The notes: generated by a model not told the origin, from the letters alone. 64,000 nucleotides of DNA from Pseudomonadota bacterium (GCA_013112535.1 JABFGI010000006.1:1-64000); one strand, 5' to 3'; shown: positions 51,503 to 63,453, numbered from the stretch's first letter. Numbers and translations: made by a program.

Positions 51503-51594
51503 ATGTTTGCTTTTTTTAGGGCTGGACTTATTTGTTGTAGTAATTGTTCTATGGTATAAAGCGCTCGCGATTTTCGCAAATACTTAAATTTTAA

Positions 51595-51623
51595 TTGTCA
51601 CACGCACGCTTTAACCATATATG
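51595..51623 (+). promoter_or_regulatory. Probable rpsB promoter
   Basis: TTGTCA (51595-51600) and TATATG (51618-51623) are separated by exactly 17 bases, a near-consensus sigma-70 arrangement. It lies about 100 bp upstream of rpsB and would start transcription near 51630. Confidence 0.55.
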
Positions 51624-51629
51624 GGGTGC

Positions 51630-51702
51630 CTGATTTATTCTTTAAATTCAGGTTGTTATATGGGGAGTGCGGAGGCTTAACCCTAAACTTAGGAGAAAAA
51701 AC
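51630..51702 (+). promoter_or_regulatory. rpsB leader, possibly the S2 autoregulatory RNA
   Basis: The ~70-base leader before rpsB has a CCTGA/TCAGG hairpin (51628-51652 region), then GGGGAGTGCGGAGGCTTAAC, and an AGGAG ribosome binding site seven bases before ATG 51703. In E. coli, S2 represses its own rpsB-tsf mRNA through a conserved leader structure; that this leader is the equivalent is inference. Confidence 0.4.
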
Positions 51703-52677
51703 ATGTCTAACGTCACCATGCGTGAAATGCTGGAGGCTGGTGTTCATTTCGGTCACCAAACCCGATACTGGAATCCCAGTATGGCGCCATATCTATTTGG
51801 TCAGCGCAATAAAATCCATATTATTAATTTAGAAAAAACGCTTCCACTGTATGAAGATGCCATGAATTTCGTCAGTAAGATGGCTTCAAAGCGAGGCACC
51901 ATCTTATTTGTTGGTACCAAGCGCGCGGCGCAATCAATTGTTGCGGCAGAAGCTGAACGCTGCGGTATGCCCTATATCAATCGTCGTTGGCTGGGTGGTT
52001 TATTGACTAATTTCAAGACGGTGCGTGGGTCTATTAATCGTTTGAAAGAAATCGAAACCATGCAGACGGATGGCAGCTTCGAACGTATTAACAAAAAAGA
52101 ACAACTCATGCTTAGGCGTGAACTGGATAAATTAAAATCGAATTTATCAGGTATTAAAGACATGAAAGGCATTCCTGATGCAATATTCATTGTCGATGTC
52201 GGTTATGAAAATATTGCAGTAAATGAGGCCGTTAAGCTCGGTATACCAGTTATCGGTGTTGTTGACAGTAATAACAGCCCAAAGGGTGTTGATTATGTCA
52301 TTCCTGGCAATGACGATGCGATTCGTTCTATCACACTTTATGCTAAAGGCGTGGCTGATGCCATTCTTGACAGTCGTCAATCAGTTGCTCATCTTGGTGG
52401 TGGGGAAGATAGTGATGATTTAGTAGAAATTGATGAATCTGGTGCGCCAGTTGAAGAAGTTGTTGCCAAACCGAAAGTTCCCAAGAAGACAACCAAGAAA
52501 AAAACTGTAAAGAAAGCACAGAGCACTGAAACGGAAGAAGCTCCGGCCAAAGATGATGCTGAATCAGCTGAAAAGGCAGTGACAAAAAAGAAAGCAACTG
52601 CCAAGAAAAAAGTAGCCAAGAAGAAAACAGCAAAAAAAGTTAGCAAAAAGACGGCTGCAAAAGCTGACGATGAATAA
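51703..52677 (+). CDS. rpsB: 30S ribosomal protein S2 with long Lys/Ala-rich tail
   Basis: The S2 core is normal: [96 protein letters not shown] and [20 protein letters not shown]. The 324 aa exceed E. coli S2 (241 aa). The extra ~75 C-terminal residues are a charged, low-complexity tail rich in Lys, Ala, Thr and Glu ([20 protein letters not shown] and similar blocks), resembling histone-H1-like or AlgP-like tails. The start is ATG 51703 with AGGAG upstream. It is the first gene of the rpsB-tsf-pyrH-frr operon. Confidence 0.95.
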   Translation: MSNVTMREMLEAGVHFGHQTRYWNPSMAPYLFGQRNKIHIINLEKTLPLYEDAMNFVSKMASKRGTILFVGTKRAAQSIVAAEAERCGMPYINRRWLGGLLTNFKTVRGSINRLKEIETMQTDGSFERINKKEQLMLRRELDKLKSNLSGIKDMKGIPDAIFIVDVGYENIAVNEAVKLGIPVIGVVDSNNSPKGVDYVIPGNDDAIRSITLYAKGVADAILDSRQSVAHLGGGEDSDDLVEIDESGAPVEEVVAKPKVPKKTTKKKTVKKAQSTETEEAPAKDDAESAEKAVTKKKATAKKKVAKKKTAKKVSKKTAAKADDE

Positions 52678-52693
52678 CGGTATCCGTTATTCA
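52671..52693 (+). terminator. rpsB-tsf intercistronic hairpin (attenuator-like)
   Basis: TGAATAACGG (52671-52680) pairs exactly with CCGTTATTCA (52684-52693) around a TAT loop, a perfect 10-bp stem. It includes the rpsB stop codon, and no T tract follows directly. A hairpin here can set the ratio of S2 to EF-Ts by partial termination or mRNA processing, as described for E. coli. Confidence 0.65.
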
Positions 52694-52725
52694 GATTAGA
52701 AAATAGTTTTTAGAGGAATAGTTAG

Positions 52726-53595
52726 ATGCAAATTACTGCTTCATTAGTTAAAGAGCTTCGTGAACGTACTGGCGCGGGCATGATGGATTGTAAAAAAGCC
52801 TTACAGGAAGCTGATGGCGATATAGAAGTTGCCATTGAAGAAATGCGTAAATCAGGAGCAGCCAAGGCGGCCAAGAAAGCGGGCCGTATTGCTGCTGAAG
52901 GCGTGATTACCATTAAGCAGGATGGTCAAGACGTTACCATTTTGGAAACCAACTGCGAGACTGACTTTGTTGCCAAAGATGAAAACTTTTTGGCTTTTAC
53001 TGATAGTGTCATCGATGCGGTCATTGCTAATAATCCGGCTGATGTCGATGCGTTGATGCAACTAAGTGTTGATGGTCAAACGCTTGAAGAAGCAAATCAA
53101 CAGCTTGTTTCAAAAATAGGCGAGAAAATTACCGTTCGTCGTTTTGAAAAACGTACTGCAACAGGTCAGATTGGTACTTATTCTCATGGTTCACGTATTG
53201 GTGTCGTCGTTGAAGTTGAAAGCGGTGACGAAGCCTTGGCTAAAGATTTAGCGATGCATATTGCTGCCAGTAAGCCAATTTGTGTCAGTGAAGATCAAGT
53301 TGAGCAGGATGTATTAGATAAAGAAAAAGAAATTTTCACCGCACAAGCGGCAGAAAGTGGAAAACCGGCCGACATTATTGAAAAAATGGTGACCGGTCGA
53401 ATCAAGAAATACCTGAAAGAAATTACCTTGTTAGGCCAACCGTTTGTCAAAGACCCTGATCAAACTGTAGAAAAGTTACTTAAAGCTGCAAATGCAACAG
53501 TTACTTCATTCATTCGCTACGAGGTTGGTGAAGGTATAGAAAAGAAAGAAGATAACTTCGCAGAAGAAGTTATGGCCCAGGCCAAAGGAGACTGA
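52726..53595 (+). CDS. tsf: Elongation factor Ts
   Basis: The 289-aa guanine-nucleotide exchange factor for EF-Tu. It begins [30 protein letters not shown] (UBA-like N-terminal domain). The TDFVAK motif contacting EF-Tu is in [20 protein letters not shown]. The core subdomains [14 protein letters not shown] and [11 protein letters not shown] follow. The length is close to E. coli Ts. An AGAGGAA site precedes ATG 52726. It lies 48 bp after rpsB, across the hairpin. Confidence 0.96.
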   Translation: MQITASLVKELRERTGAGMMDCKKALQEADGDIEVAIEEMRKSGAAKAAKKAGRIAAEGVITIKQDGQDVTILETNCETDFVAKDENFLAFTDSVIDAVIANNPADVDALMQLSVDGQTLEEANQQLVSKIGEKITVRRFEKRTATGQIGTYSHGSRIGVVVEVESGDEALAKDLAMHIAASKPICVSEDQVEQDVLDKEKEIFTAQAAESGKPADIIEKMVTGRIKKYLKEITLLGQPFVKDPDQTVEKLLKAANATVTSFIRYEVGEGIEKKEDNFAEEVMAQAKGD

Positions 53596-53598
53596 TTC

Positions 53599-54330
53599 AT
53601 GTCTGACCCGTCCAATTCATTAAAATACAGACGGGTTTTACTAAAGCTCAGTGGTGAGGCATTGATGGGTGATGAAGCCTATGGCATTGATCCCAAGGTT
53701 ATTGATCGTCTTGCCAATGAAATTGCTGAGCTTTGTAAACAGGGTGTTGAAATAGCCATTGTCATTGGCGGTGGCAATATCTTTCGCGGTACTGGTTTAG
53801 CGGCTTCAGGTATTGATCGCGTTACAGCTGATCATATGGGGATGCTGGCCACCATCATGAATTCACTAGCTATGCAAGATGCGCTCGAAAGAGTTAACCT
53901 GCATGCACGAGTGATGTCTGCTTTGAAAATTAACCAGGTCTGTGAAGACTACATTCGTCGACGAGCAGTACGCCATCTGGAAAAAGGACGTGTTGTTATT
54001 CTCGGAGCTGGCACAGGCAATCCTTTTTTTACGACAGATTCAGCCGCAAGTTTACGTGCGATTGAAGTCGGCGCTGAATTATTAATTAAAGCAACAAAAG
54101 TTGATGGTGTTTATTCCTCCGATCCGGTTAAAAATTCTGATGCTGTCCGCTATGATTCGTTGAATTATGATGAGGTTATTGAACGTAAGCTTGGTGTTAT
54201 GGATACAACGGCCGTTGTGCTTTGTCGGGATAATCATATGCCGTTAAGAGTTTTGGATATGACCAAACCAGGTTCATTATTAAAAGCAGCACGAGGCGAA
54301 GATGAAGGCACTCTGGTTAGTAATGCCTAG
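53599..54330 (+). CDS. pyrH: UMP kinase
   Basis: A 243-aa amino-acid-kinase-fold enzyme converting UMP to UDP, allosterically controlled by GTP and UTP. It has [80 protein letters not shown] and [13 protein letters not shown]. It starts 3 bp after tsf and is followed by frr, the standard order. Confidence 0.96.
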   Translation: MSDPSNSLKYRRVLLKLSGEALMGDEAYGIDPKVIDRLANEIAELCKQGVEIAIVIGGGNIFRGTGLAASGIDRVTADHMGMLATIMNSLAMQDALERVNLHARVMSALKINQVCEDYIRRRAVRHLEKGRVVILGAGTGNPFFTTDSAASLRAIEVGAELLIKATKVDGVYSSDPVKNSDAVRYDSLNYDEVIERKLGVMDTTAVVLCRDNHMPLRVLDMTKPGSLLKAARGEDEGTLVSNA

Positions 54331-54347
54331 CTTGCAGGAGAGAAAAA

Positions 54348-54905
54348 ATGATTGAAGATATTATTAGTGATGCGAAAAGTCGGATGCTGAAAAGTATTGA
54401 TTCTTTGACTTCTGAAATGTCAAAAATTAGAACTGGTCGCGCTCATCCGAGTTTATTAGAACAGGTTAAAGTCAGTTATTACGGTGCAGAAACACCGCTC
54501 AATCAGGTCGCTAATATTAATGTTGTTGATGCCAGAATGTTGGGTGTCACTGCGTTCGATAAAAGCAGTGTGCCTGATATTGAAAAAGCTATTATGAATG
54601 CCAACCTTGGTTTGAATCCCGTTACCACGGGTGATTTAATTCGCGTTCCTTTACCGCCATTAACGGAAGAACGACGAAAGGAATTGATTAAAGTGGTGCG
54701 TGCGGAAGCAGAAAAAGCGCGAGTAGCTATTCGTAATATAAGACGTGATGCTAATTCTTCCTGTAAAGAACTGGTTAAAGAGAAAATGATATCAGAAGAT
54801 GATGAGCATAAGGCTGAAGACAGAATTCAAAAATTAACCGATGAAAATATTGCTACGGTAGACAAGAATCTAGAACAAAAAGAAGCAGAAATGCTTGAAA
54901 TTTAA
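54348..54905 (+). CDS. frr: Ribosome recycling factor
   Basis: The 185-aa factor that, with EF-G, splits post-termination ribosomes. It has [69 protein letters not shown] and [20 protein letters not shown], exactly the family pattern and length. An AGGAGAG site precedes ATG 54348. Confidence 0.97.
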   Translation: MIEDIISDAKSRMLKSIDSLTSEMSKIRTGRAHPSLLEQVKVSYYGAETPLNQVANINVVDARMLGVTAFDKSSVPDIEKAIMNANLGLNPVTTGDLIRVPLPPLTEERRKELIKVVRAEAEKARVAIRNIRRDANSSCKELVKEKMISEDDEHKAEDRIQKLTDENIATVDKNLEQKEAEMLEI

Positions 54906-54935
54906 TATCAGTAATTTTGTCCAGACCTTTCCTTA

Positions 54936-55706
54936 ATGATTGATTTCGGAGTTGGTAGTATAACGTCACAGATGGATATTGACTCTAAACCAAATCACAT
55001 TGCTATTATCATGGATGGTAATGGTCGTTGGGCAAAAAATAAATCATTGCCGCGAGTCGCGGGTCACCGTGCTGGTGTCAAAACGCTTAGGAAACTGATT
55101 GAACACGCAGTCAGAATCGACCTGAGTACTTTAACTGCCTATGCTTTTAGCCGTGAAAACTGGCAACGCCCGAAAAAAGAAGTCGACCTGTTAATGGACT
55201 TGTTTATGACAGCACTTCAATCTGAAGTTAAAGATTTACATGAAAATAATGTGTGTCTGAAATTTATAGGCGATAAAGCTGCTTTCAGTGATAAGTTACA
55301 GGAAACTATTGTTCAGTCAGAAGCATTAACCTCAACGAACTCCGGTCTAAACTTAAATATAGCTGCCAATTACAGTGGCCGCTGGGATATCACTCAAGCT
55401 ACTCAAGCTATTGCTACAGAGATTGCTTTGGGTAATTTAAACGCCGAAGATGTTAATGAGTCACTCGTTAACAGTAAAGTTTGCTTAACTGAAAATAATG
55501 ACCCCGATCTATTTATTCGTACCGGAGGCGAACGAAGAATCAGTAATTATTTTTTGTGGCAACTCGCTTATACCGAATTATATTTTACCGATATTTTATG
55601 GCCTGACTTTGTCCCTGAGGAACTGGATAAGGCTATTGAATGGTTTGCGAGTCGACAACGACGTTTTGGTAAAACTTCTGAGCAAATTGACGAGTCTAAA
55701 AATTAA
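54936..55706 (+). CDS. uppS: Undecaprenyl diphosphate synthase (di-trans,poly-cis)
   Basis: The 256-aa cis-prenyltransferase that makes the C55 lipid carrier for peptidoglycan. It has HIAIIMDGNGRWAKNKSLPR (catalytic Asp), GHRAGVKTLRKLIEHAVRID, LTAYAFSRENWQRPKKEVDL, NIAANYSGRWDI and IRTGGERRISNYFLWQLAYT. The start is uncertain: ATG 54936 gives an N-terminus of E. coli length, while ATG 54972 is also in frame; neither has a strong ribosome binding site. Confidence 0.94.
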   Translation: MIDFGVGSITSQMDIDSKPNHIAIIMDGNGRWAKNKSLPRVAGHRAGVKTLRKLIEHAVRIDLSTLTAYAFSRENWQRPKKEVDLLMDLFMTALQSEVKDLHENNVCLKFIGDKAAFSDKLQETIVQSEALTSTNSGLNLNIAANYSGRWDITQATQAIATEIALGNLNAEDVNESLVNSKVCLTENNDPDLFIRTGGERRISNYFLWQLAYTELYFTDILWPDFVPEELDKAIEWFASRQRRFGKTSEQIDESKN

Positions 55707-55722
55707 TTATTAATAATAACTC

Positions 55723-56541
55723 ATGCTAAAAACCAGAATCATTACGGCAGCAATTTTAATCCCGATTGTTATTGCATTTATTTTTTTAGTAGACACGCTC
55801 TGGTTTTCTGCATTGTTTGCTGTGTTTGTTGTTATTGGTGCCTGGGAATGGGCGGGACTCTGTAATACAAGCGAAAAGTTGAAATGCATATACGTAATAT
55901 TTATTTTATTAAGTTTGTCCGGAATTTACTGGATTGATAATAGTCTTATCTACAGCGGTATTGCTTTATGTGGAACGATATATTGGTTGTTTGCTGTTGT
56001 ACTAGTTGTTTTTTATCAACGTAAACGCAATCTGCTGCCTCGTTCCAGAGCTTTATTAATGTCAATCGGTTTGGTATTGCTGATTCCGATGTGGTCCAGT
56101 TTGACCCTGTTGAAATCTCTGGAGCAGGGTGCCGCGTTAGTCATGTTGTTAATGATGCTTATCTGGGGGGCTGATACAGCAGCTTATTTTGCCGGAAAAA
56201 ACTGGGGGAAACGTAAGTTGGCTAATCGAGTTAGCCCCGGTAAGACATGGGAAGGGACACTTGCAGGAATTGGATCGAGTCTTGTCATTGCAGCGTGTTA
56301 TGTTATTGTTTCAAATAAAAATTTAGAAGATAGTCTAATGTTTATTGGCATATCTGTTCTAACAGTAATCGGTTCGGTATTTGGTGATTTAATGGAAAGC
56401 ATAGTTAAACGAGAGGCTGGTCAAAAAGACAGCGGATATATTCTACCTGGTCATGGTGGTGTTATGGATAGAATAGATAGTCTAACAGCCGCCAGTCCAA
56501 TATTTGTATTTGCTCTTGTTTCTTCAGGTTTAATCAGATGA
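55723..56541 (+). CDS. cdsA: Phosphatidate cytidylyltransferase (CDP-diglyceride synthase)
   Basis: A 272-aa inner-membrane enzyme making CDP-diacylglycerol for all phospholipids. About eight membrane helices are present. The CDS signature is [37 protein letters not shown] near the C-terminus. [20 protein letters not shown] and [18 protein letters not shown] are further conserved motifs. It overlaps dxr by 4 bp (ATGA). Confidence 0.95.
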   Translation: MLKTRIITAAILIPIVIAFIFLVDTLWFSALFAVFVVIGAWEWAGLCNTSEKLKCIYVIFILLSLSGIYWIDNSLIYSGIALCGTIYWLFAVVLVVFYQRKRNLLPRSRALLMSIGLVLLIPMWSSLTLLKSLEQGAALVMLLMMLIWGADTAAYFAGKNWGKRKLANRVSPGKTWEGTLAGIGSSLVIAACYVIVSNKNLEDSLMFIGISVLTVIGSVFGDLMESIVKREAGQKDSGYILPGHGGVMDRIDSLTAASPIFVFALVSSGLIR

Positions 56542-57719
56542 AAAAAATAACCGTTCTAGGTTCGACCGGAAGTATAGGCGTCAATACACTGGATGTCGTT
56601 TCGCGCCATCCTGATAAATACACTGTTAAAGCCTTAACTGCTAATACCAATGTTGAAAGTTTGCTTGTTCAGTGTATTAAACACAAACCAGAATATGCAG
56701 TAATGGTCGATGGAGATGCTGCCGAAAAACTGGAACAGGCTTTAAAGAATAACGCTCCCGATGTCACTGTTTTAAGCGGTGTTGATGGTTTAGTTAAAGT
56801 TGCTGAACTGGACGAGGTCGATTATGTTATGGCCGCTATTGTTGGTGCAGCAGGTTTATTGCCGACATTAGCTGCGGCAAAAAAAGGGAAACGTGTTCTG
56901 TTGGCAAATAAAGAAGCATTGGTTATGTCCGGTAAATTATTTATGGATACTGTCGAGCAAAATAATGCGGAATTGTTACCCATTGATAGTGAACACAATG
57001 CGATTTTTCAATGTATGCCAAATGACTTTGGTAAAGATATTGAACAGCAGGGCGTTAAAAAAATCTTGTTGACCGCTTCAGGCGGACCTTTTCGTACTAC
57101 AGCAATTGAACAATTATCCATGATGACTCCTGAACAAGCTTGCGCTCACCCAAACTGGGTGATGGGTAGAAAAATTTCTGTTGATTCGGCAACAATGATG
57201 AATAAGGGACTGGAAATTATCGAAGCCTGTTGGTTATTTCATGTTCAAGCTGATTTTATACAAGTGGTTATTCATCCTCAAAGCGTGATTCATTCCATGG
57301 TTCAATATAATGATGGTTCAGTATTAGCGCAATTAGGTAATCCTGATATGCGAACGCCCATTGCCTATGGCCTGGCCTGGCCAGAAAGAATCGATGCGGG
57401 TGTAGAGCGACTTGATCTGTTTGATATTGCGCAGCTTGATTTTGTAGAGCCGGATGAAAAACGTTTCCCATGTTTGAGATTAGCTCGTGAAGCAATGCAA
57501 CAGGGTGGTACCAGTAGTGCTATTTTAAATGCAGCAAATGAAATTGCTGTAAATGAATTTTTAAATACAAGAATTCGTTTTACTGATATAGATCGTGTTA
57601 TTGAAACAGTGCTAGAAAACGTAACTCAGCATGATGCCTCAACACTTGAGATAATTCTTGATGATGACAAACTCGCCAGGGAATATGCCATCCACGCTGT
57701 TAAGGATTTAGCTGCATGA
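56538..57719 (+). CDS. dxr: 1-deoxy-D-xylulose 5-phosphate reductoisomerase
   Basis: A 393-aa NADPH enzyme of the MEP isoprenoid pathway, the fosmidomycin target. It has the nucleotide fold [50 protein letters not shown] (metal-binding DSEH), LTASGGPF and [20 protein letters not shown], then [20 protein letters not shown]. The length is standard. It overlaps both cdsA and rseP by four bases, so the three genes are translationally coupled. Confidence 0.96.
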   Translation: MKKITVLGSTGSIGVNTLDVVSRHPDKYTVKALTANTNVESLLVQCIKHKPEYAVMVDGDAAEKLEQALKNNAPDVTVLSGVDGLVKVAELDEVDYVMAAIVGAAGLLPTLAAAKKGKRVLLANKEALVMSGKLFMDTVEQNNAELLPIDSEHNAIFQCMPNDFGKDIEQQGVKKILLTASGGPFRTTAIEQLSMMTPEQACAHPNWVMGRKISVDSATMMNKGLEIIEACWLFHVQADFIQVVIHPQSVIHSMVQYNDGSVLAQLGNPDMRTPIAYGLAWPERIDAGVERLDLFDIAQLDFVEPDEKRFPCLRLAREAMQQGGTSSAILNAANEIAVNEFLNTRIRFTDIDRVIETVLENVTQHDASTLEIILDDDKLAREYAIHAVKDLAA

Positions 57720-59083
57720 TGAATTTATTACAAAATATTGGCGCGTTCATTGTTGCGCTGGGAGTGTTGATTACATTCCATGAATTTGGTCATTATTGGA
57801 TAGCGCGTCGATGTGATGTAAAAATACTCCGGTTTTCAATAGGCTTTGGTCGAGCAATTTATAAAAGAACATTCGGTAAAGACAATACAGAATTTGTCAT
57901 CGCTGCCTTACCTTTAGGCGGTTATGTCAAAATGCTGGATGAACGCGAAGGCGAAGTGAAAGAAGCAGAGTTACCGCGTTCATTCAATTACAAACCCTTA
58001 TGGCAGCGTTTTGCCATCGTTTCTGCCGGTCCAATATTTAATTTTATTTTTGCCATTTTTGCTTATTGGATAATATTTATAGTAGGTGTGAATGGACTCA
58101 AACCTTTTATTGGTAAAATAGAACCCTCTTCAATAAGTGCACAGTCAGGACTGGAGTCAGGCCAGGAAATTTTATCGATCAATGGATTAAAAACACCTAC
58201 CTGGTCAACCGTGATTGATAAACTGGTTAATCATACTGTAAATGGTGATGTTATTAATATGGACGTTGTTGATAATGACGGTGTTGAGAAAAATGTAGAG
58301 GTAGATCTTTCCAGTATTTCAATAGATGACATGGCGGAAGGTAAATTACTAAACGCATTAGGATTAAGTGTAATTGAATTAAAGTTACCTCCAATAATTG
58401 GAGAAGTATTATCTGGCGGTTCAGCAGAAAAAAGTGGATTACGTCAATATGATGAAATTATCAGCGTAGATAAAAAAATAGTAAAATCATGGAAGGAATG
58501 GGTTGATATAATAAGAAAAAGTCCAGGTAAAGTTCTTGATATAGAAGTATTAAGAGATAAGTCGATAATCAATATTAACGTCACTCCAGAACGTGTTGAA
58601 TCTGACAATAAATTTATTGGGCGTATTGGTGCGGCCGTATTTAGACCTGATGATCTGTTTGAATCCTATTTCACAATAGAGAGTTATAGTTTACCTGACG
58701 CTTTTGTTAAAGCTTCGAAAAAAACATGGGAAATGTCAGTGCTAACTCTTCGAGTACTTGGTAAAATGCTGGTTGGGGAAGCTTCAGTAAAAAACCTGAG
58801 TGGTCCGATAAGTATTGCTCAATATGCGGGAAAATCAGCTGGGATAGGCTTGATAGCTTTCCTGAGTTTTATGGCTATAGTTAGCGTGAGCTTGGGTGTG
58901 CTTAATCTTTTGCCAGTGCCTTTACTGGATGGTGGGCACTTAATGTATTACCTTATAGAGCTGGTAATTGGAAAACCAGTATCCGAGGCGATACAAATAG
59001 TTGGACAACAAGTAGGTTTAGTCCTGTTATTAGGACTAATGAGTATTGCACTCTTTAACGATATTACTCGTTTATTCGGGTAA
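57716..59083 (+). CDS. rseP: Site-2 protease RseP, regulator of the envelope stress response
   Basis: A 455-aa inner-membrane zinc protease that cleaves RseA after DegS to release sigma-E. The zinc motif [10 protein letters not shown] is near residue ~22. Two PDZ domains are present ([24 protein letters not shown] and [20 protein letters not shown]). The second metal-ligand motif is [20 protein letters not shown] near the C-terminus. Four membrane helices are expected. The start is the first of two ATGs at 57716. Confidence 0.95.
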   Translation: MMNLLQNIGAFIVALGVLITFHEFGHYWIARRCDVKILRFSIGFGRAIYKRTFGKDNTEFVIAALPLGGYVKMLDEREGEVKEAELPRSFNYKPLWQRFAIVSAGPIFNFIFAIFAYWIIFIVGVNGLKPFIGKIEPSSISAQSGLESGQEILSINGLKTPTWSTVIDKLVNHTVNGDVINMDVVDNDGVEKNVEVDLSSISIDDMAEGKLLNALGLSVIELKLPPIIGEVLSGGSAEKSGLRQYDEIISVDKKIVKSWKEWVDIIRKSPGKVLDIEVLRDKSIININVTPERVESDNKFIGRIGAAVFRPDDLFESYFTIESYSLPDAFVKASKKTWEMSVLTLRVLGKMLVGEASVKNLSGPISIAQYAGKSAGIGLIAFLSFMAIVSVSLGVLNLLPVPLLDGGHLMYYLIELVIGKPVSEAIQIVGQQVGLVLLLGLMSIALFNDITRLFG

Positions 59084-59113
59084 TTTACATAAAAATAAAT
59101 ATATAACAAAAAT

Positions 59114-61414
59114 ATGCAGCTCATACTTAAGAAATTACTTTATATATCAGTCTTGATGTTGTCAGTAGTTGTGTCTTCACAGGCAGCGCAAGAATTTGTA
59201 ATTGAAGATATTCGTGTTGAAGGACTGGAGCGAATTACGCCAGGTACGGTATTTAACTATTTGCCTATGAAAGTTGGTGATACCTTTGATGATTCTCGTT
59301 CATCAGAAGCCGTTAGAGCTCTCTTCAAAACGGGCTTGTTTGATGATGTCAGGCTGGAAAGAGACGGTAATATTCTGGTTTTTCTCATTAAAGAACGTCC
59401 CGCAATTGGTTCTATTACCATGAGCGGAAATGAAGATATCAAAACGGATGATTTATTAGCGAACCTGAAGCAATTCGGGTTTGCTGAAGGACGGGTCTTT
59501 GTGCAATCGCAATTAGACCAAACTGAACAGGAATTAGAGCGTCAGTATTACTCGTTAGGTAAATATGCGGTCAAAATCAATTCAACGGTGACCGAACTTG
59601 ATAATAATCGTGTTGGAATATTGATCGAAGTATCTGAAGGTCTGGCAGCTAAAATCAAAAAGATAAATATAGTCGGAAATACCGTTTTTGAAGAAAAAAA
59701 ATTACTTAAGCAATTTAAGTTAAGCACACCAACGTGGCTTTCTTTCTATACAAAAAATGACCAGTATTCAAAACAAAAGCTATCCGGCGATTTAGAAACT
59801 TTACGTTCCTACTATCTGGATAATGGCTATTTAAATTTTAATATTGAATCTACTCAGGTTTCTATAACGCCTGATAAAAAAGATATTTATATCACGATTA
59901 ATATCAGTGAAGGAGAACAATATACGGTCACCGATGTTAAGTTGGCGGGGGAGCTAATATTACCAGAACAAGATTTGTTTGAATTGATCTCAATTGGTAG
60001 TGGCGAACTTTTTTCTCGAAAAGAAGTGACTGATAGTAGTAAACGATTAACTGAACGTTTAGGCGAAGAAGGATATTCATTTGCAAATGTCAATTCTATT
60101 CCTGATATAAATAAAGAAGATAAAACGGTTTCGCTTACTTTCTTTGTCGATCCGAGTAAACGTGTTTATGTCAGACGTATAAACTTTGCCGGCAATTCAA
60201 AAACCAGAGATGAAGTGCTGCGTCGTGAAATGCGACAACAGGAAGGAGCCTGGATATCGACTAAACAGGTAGAGAGAGGCAAGCAAAGATTACAAAGAAC
60301 AGGTTATTTTAAAGATGTTAATGTTGATACACCTGCAGTTGCAGGAACGACTGATCAAGTTGATGTAAATTATTCTGTTGAAGAAGCTTCCGGGGGGCAA
60401 ATTGGAATAGGTTTGGGTTTTTCACAAGGACAAGGATTAATACTTAACACAAGTATTAGTCAGGATAATTTTCTTGGCAGTGGTAAAAGTATTAATTTTG
60501 CTTTTAATAATAGTGATGTAAACACCCGATATCAGTTAGGTTTTCTCGATCCTTATTATACTGATGATGGAATAAGTCGGGGATTTAATGCGTTTTATCG
60601 TGTAACAGATGCACAAGATGCTAATTTAGCGCTCTATGAAACAAAAGAATATGGCGGTTCTGTTAATTTCAGGATTCCAGTAACGGAAAATAATTCATTC
60701 GGAACTGAATTTTCGTATAGTAATACAGAGTTGGATCTCTTAGGAGGGTCATCATCACAGCTCAGTAATTTTGTTGCTCAGAATGGTGATTCATACGATT
60801 TAATAAAATTTTCTGCGAGCTTTGCTCACGATACACGTAACAAGAAAATATTGCCAGATAAAGGCGTGTTACATAGTATTGGTACACAAGTGTCTGTACC
60901 AAGCTTTGGTGACTCCCTTACATACTATAAAGTTAATGCTAGGACTCAATGGTTTAAAGATATATACAAGGATTATATTCTTACATTAGGTGCTGAATTT
61001 GGTTACGGCGACAGTTATGGAGATACAACAGAATTGCCTTTCTTTGAAAACTTTTTTGCTGGTGGCCCGAAGTCGGTTCGTGGATATGAAGAAAATACAC
61101 TAGGACCTAGAGACAGTTTAAACAGACCACTTGGTGGTGATAGAAAAGTTTTGGGAAATGCAGAAGTAATTTTGCCCGTACCTTTTTTAAGTGAATTCAA
61201 GAAATCAGTTAGAGTTACCGGGTTTGTCGATGCAGGTAATGTTTATGGGCCAAATGAAGATCTTGATCTTTCAGAGTTAAGATATTCAACTGGTCTTAGT
61301 GCAATATGGATATCTCCATTTGGCGCAATTAGTATGAGTATGGCATTCCCTGTTAATGAAAAATCGACTGATGAAGTGCAAAACTTCCAGTTTACCTTTG
61401 GAACATCATTTTAG
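59114..61414 (+). CDS. bamA: Outer-membrane protein assembly factor BamA
   Basis: A 766-aa essential Omp85 protein that inserts beta-barrels in the outer membrane. The signal peptide ends at SSQAAQ. Five POTRA domains fill about residues 24-420 (starting [20 protein letters not shown]). A 16-strand barrel follows with [37 protein letters not shown] and the lid motif [20 protein letters not shown]. It ends in FTFGTSF with a terminal Phe. The length is slightly below E. coli BamA (810 aa). Confidence 0.96.
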   Translation: MQLILKKLLYISVLMLSVVVSSQAAQEFVIEDIRVEGLERITPGTVFNYLPMKVGDTFDDSRSSEAVRALFKTGLFDDVRLERDGNILVFLIKERPAIGSITMSGNEDIKTDDLLANLKQFGFAEGRVFVQSQLDQTEQELERQYYSLGKYAVKINSTVTELDNNRVGILIEVSEGLAAKIKKINIVGNTVFEEKKLLKQFKLSTPTWLSFYTKNDQYSKQKLSGDLETLRSYYLDNGYLNFNIESTQVSITPDKKDIYITINISEGEQYTVTDVKLAGELILPEQDLFELISIGSGELFSRKEVTDSSKRLTERLGEEGYSFANVNSIPDINKEDKTVSLTFFVDPSKRVYVRRINFAGNSKTRDEVLRREMRQQEGAWISTKQVERGKQRLQRTGYFKDVNVDTPAVAGTTDQVDVNYSVEEASGGQIGIGLGFSQGQGLILNTSISQDNFLGSGKSINFAFNNSDVNTRYQLGFLDPYYTDDGISRGFNAFYRVTDAQDANLALYETKEYGGSVNFRIPVTENNSFGTEFSYSNTELDLLGGSSSQLSNFVAQNGDSYDLIKFSASFAHDTRNKKILPDKGVLHSIGTQVSVPSFGDSLTYYKVNARTQWFKDIYKDYILTLGAEFGYGDSYGDTTELPFFENFFAGGPKSVRGYEENTLGPRDSLNRPLGGDRKVLGNAEVILPVPFLSEFKKSVRVTGFVDAGNVYGPNEDLDLSELRYSTGLSAIWISPFGAISMSMAFPVNEKSTDEVQNFQFTFGTSF

Positions 61415-61435
61415 TTATATCGGAGTAATAAATTA

Positions 61436-61942
61436 ATGAAAAATTCGTTTAAATTTTTAATCTCAATTTCTTTTGCTTTAGTCTTTGCATTTCAAGTTCA
61501 AGCAGCAGAAGAACTAAAAATTGGAGCAGTGCAGGTTTTAAAGATACTGGAACAATCACCCCAATATAAAGCTGCGGGAAAATCGCTGGATAAAGAATTT
61601 GAAGCCAGAAGCAAAACGCTTATTGCTGAACAGAAAAAAATAAAAAGCCTTGAAGATAAATTAGGTAAAGATAAGGCAATTATGTCTGAAACTGAAATCA
61701 GTAAAATGGAAAGAGATATTCTTAATAAGAGACGTGATTATAAACGAAGTCAGGATGAATTCCGTGAAGACATTAATTTTCGTCGAAATGAAGAACTTTC
61801 TAAAATTCAAAAAGTTATTTTTGAAGCAATTCAAAAAGTCGCAAAAGAAAATAATTATGATGTCGTATTGAGTGAAGGGGTTATCTATGCCAGTTCAAAA
61901 GCAGATATGACACAATTAGTCATTGATTCATTAAATAAATAA
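61436..61942 (+). CDS. skp: Periplasmic chaperone Skp/OmpH
   Basis: A 168-aa OmpH-family chaperone that carries unfolded outer-membrane proteins to BamA. The signal peptide is SISFALVFAFQVQA. The body strand (KIGAVQVLKILEQSPQYKAA) is followed by the long coiled-coil tentacles (KKIKSLEDKLGKDKAIMSET... KMERDILNKRRDYKRSQDEF). The last strand VVLSEGVIYASSKADMTQLV closes the trimerisation sheet. It sits between bamA and lpxD as usual. Confidence 0.92.
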   Translation: MKNSFKFLISISFALVFAFQVQAAEELKIGAVQVLKILEQSPQYKAAGKSLDKEFEARSKTLIAEQKKIKSLEDKLGKDKAIMSETEISKMERDILNKRRDYKRSQDEFREDINFRRNEELSKIQKVIFEAIQKVAKENNYDVVLSEGVIYASSKADMTQLVIDSLNK

Positions 61943-61981
61943 ATTTTAGAAGCCGATAAAAAACATACGAGTAATGTTTCC

Positions 61982-62977
61982 ATGCAAGCAAAACTTGCAG
62001 ATTTAGCGAAAATATGTGGAGCAAGGTTAGAAGGTGATGCAGACTGTGAAATCAGCGCTGTTAATACTTTAAGTAAGGCGAAGCATGGTGAAATATCTTT
62101 TTTATCAAATCGACATTATGCACATCAGCTAAATAATACTAATGCTTCGGCTGTCATTTTAGCTGAAGAAGATTTAAAAAATAGTCCTACAAATGCACTC
62201 GTTACTGCAACGCCTTACCTGGCCTATGCTAAAATTGCAAACCATCTATATCCTCGTGTTAAATACTCCGGGAATATTGATGGTAATGTAATAAAAGGCG
62301 CAGACTGTAAAATTGATGAAACATCGTTCATATCAGCTAATGTTGTTATAGGAAATAATGTTTCTGTCGGTTCTGGGACTTATATAGGCCCTGCTTGTGT
62401 TATTGGTGATGATGTTGAAATAGGTGAAAACTCGACCTTACATGCAAATGTTATTTTACAACAAGACGTTGTTATCGGGAATAATGTGACATTACACCCT
62501 GGAGTCGTTATTGGAGCCGATGGCTTTGGTATGGCACAGGAAAATGAACAATGGGTAAATATTCCCCAGATCGGTTCAGTCAGAGTTGGTAATAATGTTG
62601 ATGTTGGAGCAAATTCAACTATCGATAGAGGAGCAATAGAAGATACAGTCATTGCTGATGGTGTAAAGATAGATAATCAGGTCCAAATAGGGCATAACGT
62701 TATCATTGGTGAACATACGGCGATTGCAGGTTGTACAGGTATCGCGGGAAGTACTGTAATAGGAAAACGCTGTATGATTGCAGGAGCTGTTGCTATAAGT
62801 GGTCATATTCAGATTGTTGACGATGTGATAATTACAGGTATGTCCGGGGTTGCTAATTCAATAAAATCCCCTGGGATATATTCATCAGGTCTTCCTGTTA
62901 CTGAAAATAAGATTTGGAGAAGAAATATTATCCGCTTTAAAAAATTAGATGAAATTTTAAAAAAGCTTACGACTTAA
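61982..62977 (+). CDS. lpxD: UDP-3-O-(3-hydroxyacyl)glucosamine N-acyltransferase
   Basis: A 331-aa enzyme for the third step of lipid A synthesis. The N-terminal uridine-binding domain has [19 protein letters not shown] left-handed beta helix of hexapeptide repeats follows (about residues 100-310, for example [20 protein letters not shown]). The active-site region is [20 protein letters not shown], then [26 protein letters not shown] and [23 protein letters not shown] 61982 begins the conserved N-terminus. Confidence 0.95.
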   Translation: MQAKLADLAKICGARLEGDADCEISAVNTLSKAKHGEISFLSNRHYAHQLNNTNASAVILAEEDLKNSPTNALVTATPYLAYAKIANHLYPRVKYSGNIDGNVIKGADCKIDETSFISANVVIGNNVSVGSGTYIGPACVIGDDVEIGENSTLHANVILQQDVVIGNNVTLHPGVVIGADGFGMAQENEQWVNIPQIGSVRVGNNVDVGANSTIDRGAIEDTVIADGVKIDNQVQIGHNVIIGEHTAIAGCTGIAGSTVIGKRCMIAGAVAISGHIQIVDDVIITGMSGVANSIKSPGIYSSGLPVTENKIWRRNIIRFKKLDEILKKLTT

Positions 62978-62997
62978 TTATATACAAGGTAGATTTT

Positions 62998-63453
62998 ATG
63001 CAAGATGCTGCATCCATCATTGATGTTGAAAAAATAAAAACGATTCTGCCTCATCGTTACCCTTTTTTGTTAGTCGACCGAGTTCTCGAAGTAGAAAAAG
63101 GTAAACGCATTAAAACATTAAAAAATGTCTCAGTTAATGAACCCTTTTTTCTAGGTCACTTCCCAAATAAATCTGTTATGCCTGGTGTTTTAATCATAGA
63201 AGCATTAGCACAATCTGCTGCGCTACTTGGTGCATTGGGGTTTGATGAAAACAGGGTATCTGATGATGATTTATATTATCTGGTTGGTGTTGATAAATCA
63301 CGATTTAGAAAACCAGTCGGTCCCGGAGATCAACTTATTCTGGATGTCGAATTTATTACAGTAAAAAGAAATATCTGGAAGTTTGAAGCATCGGCTTATG
63401 TTGACTCAAAATTAGTTGCATCAGCTGAGTTATTAACGACACTCATGGAGTAG
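62998..63453 (+). CDS. fabZ: (3R)-hydroxyacyl-[acyl carrier protein] dehydratase
   Basis: A 151-aa hot-dog-fold enzyme of fatty-acid elongation. The catalytic His is in [20 protein letters not shown], with the Glu of IIEALAQ. It opens with [20 protein letters not shown] and continues [20 protein letters not shown]. The position between lpxD and lpxA is universal in this group and links fatty-acid to lipid A synthesis. Confidence 0.96.
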   Translation: MQDAASIIDVEKIKTILPHRYPFLLVDRVLEVEKGKRIKTLKNVSVNEPFFLGHFPNKSVMPGVLIIEALAQSAALLGALGFDENRVSDDDLYYLVGVDKSRFRKPVGPGDQLILDVEFITVKRNIWKFEASAYVDSKLVASAELLTTLME

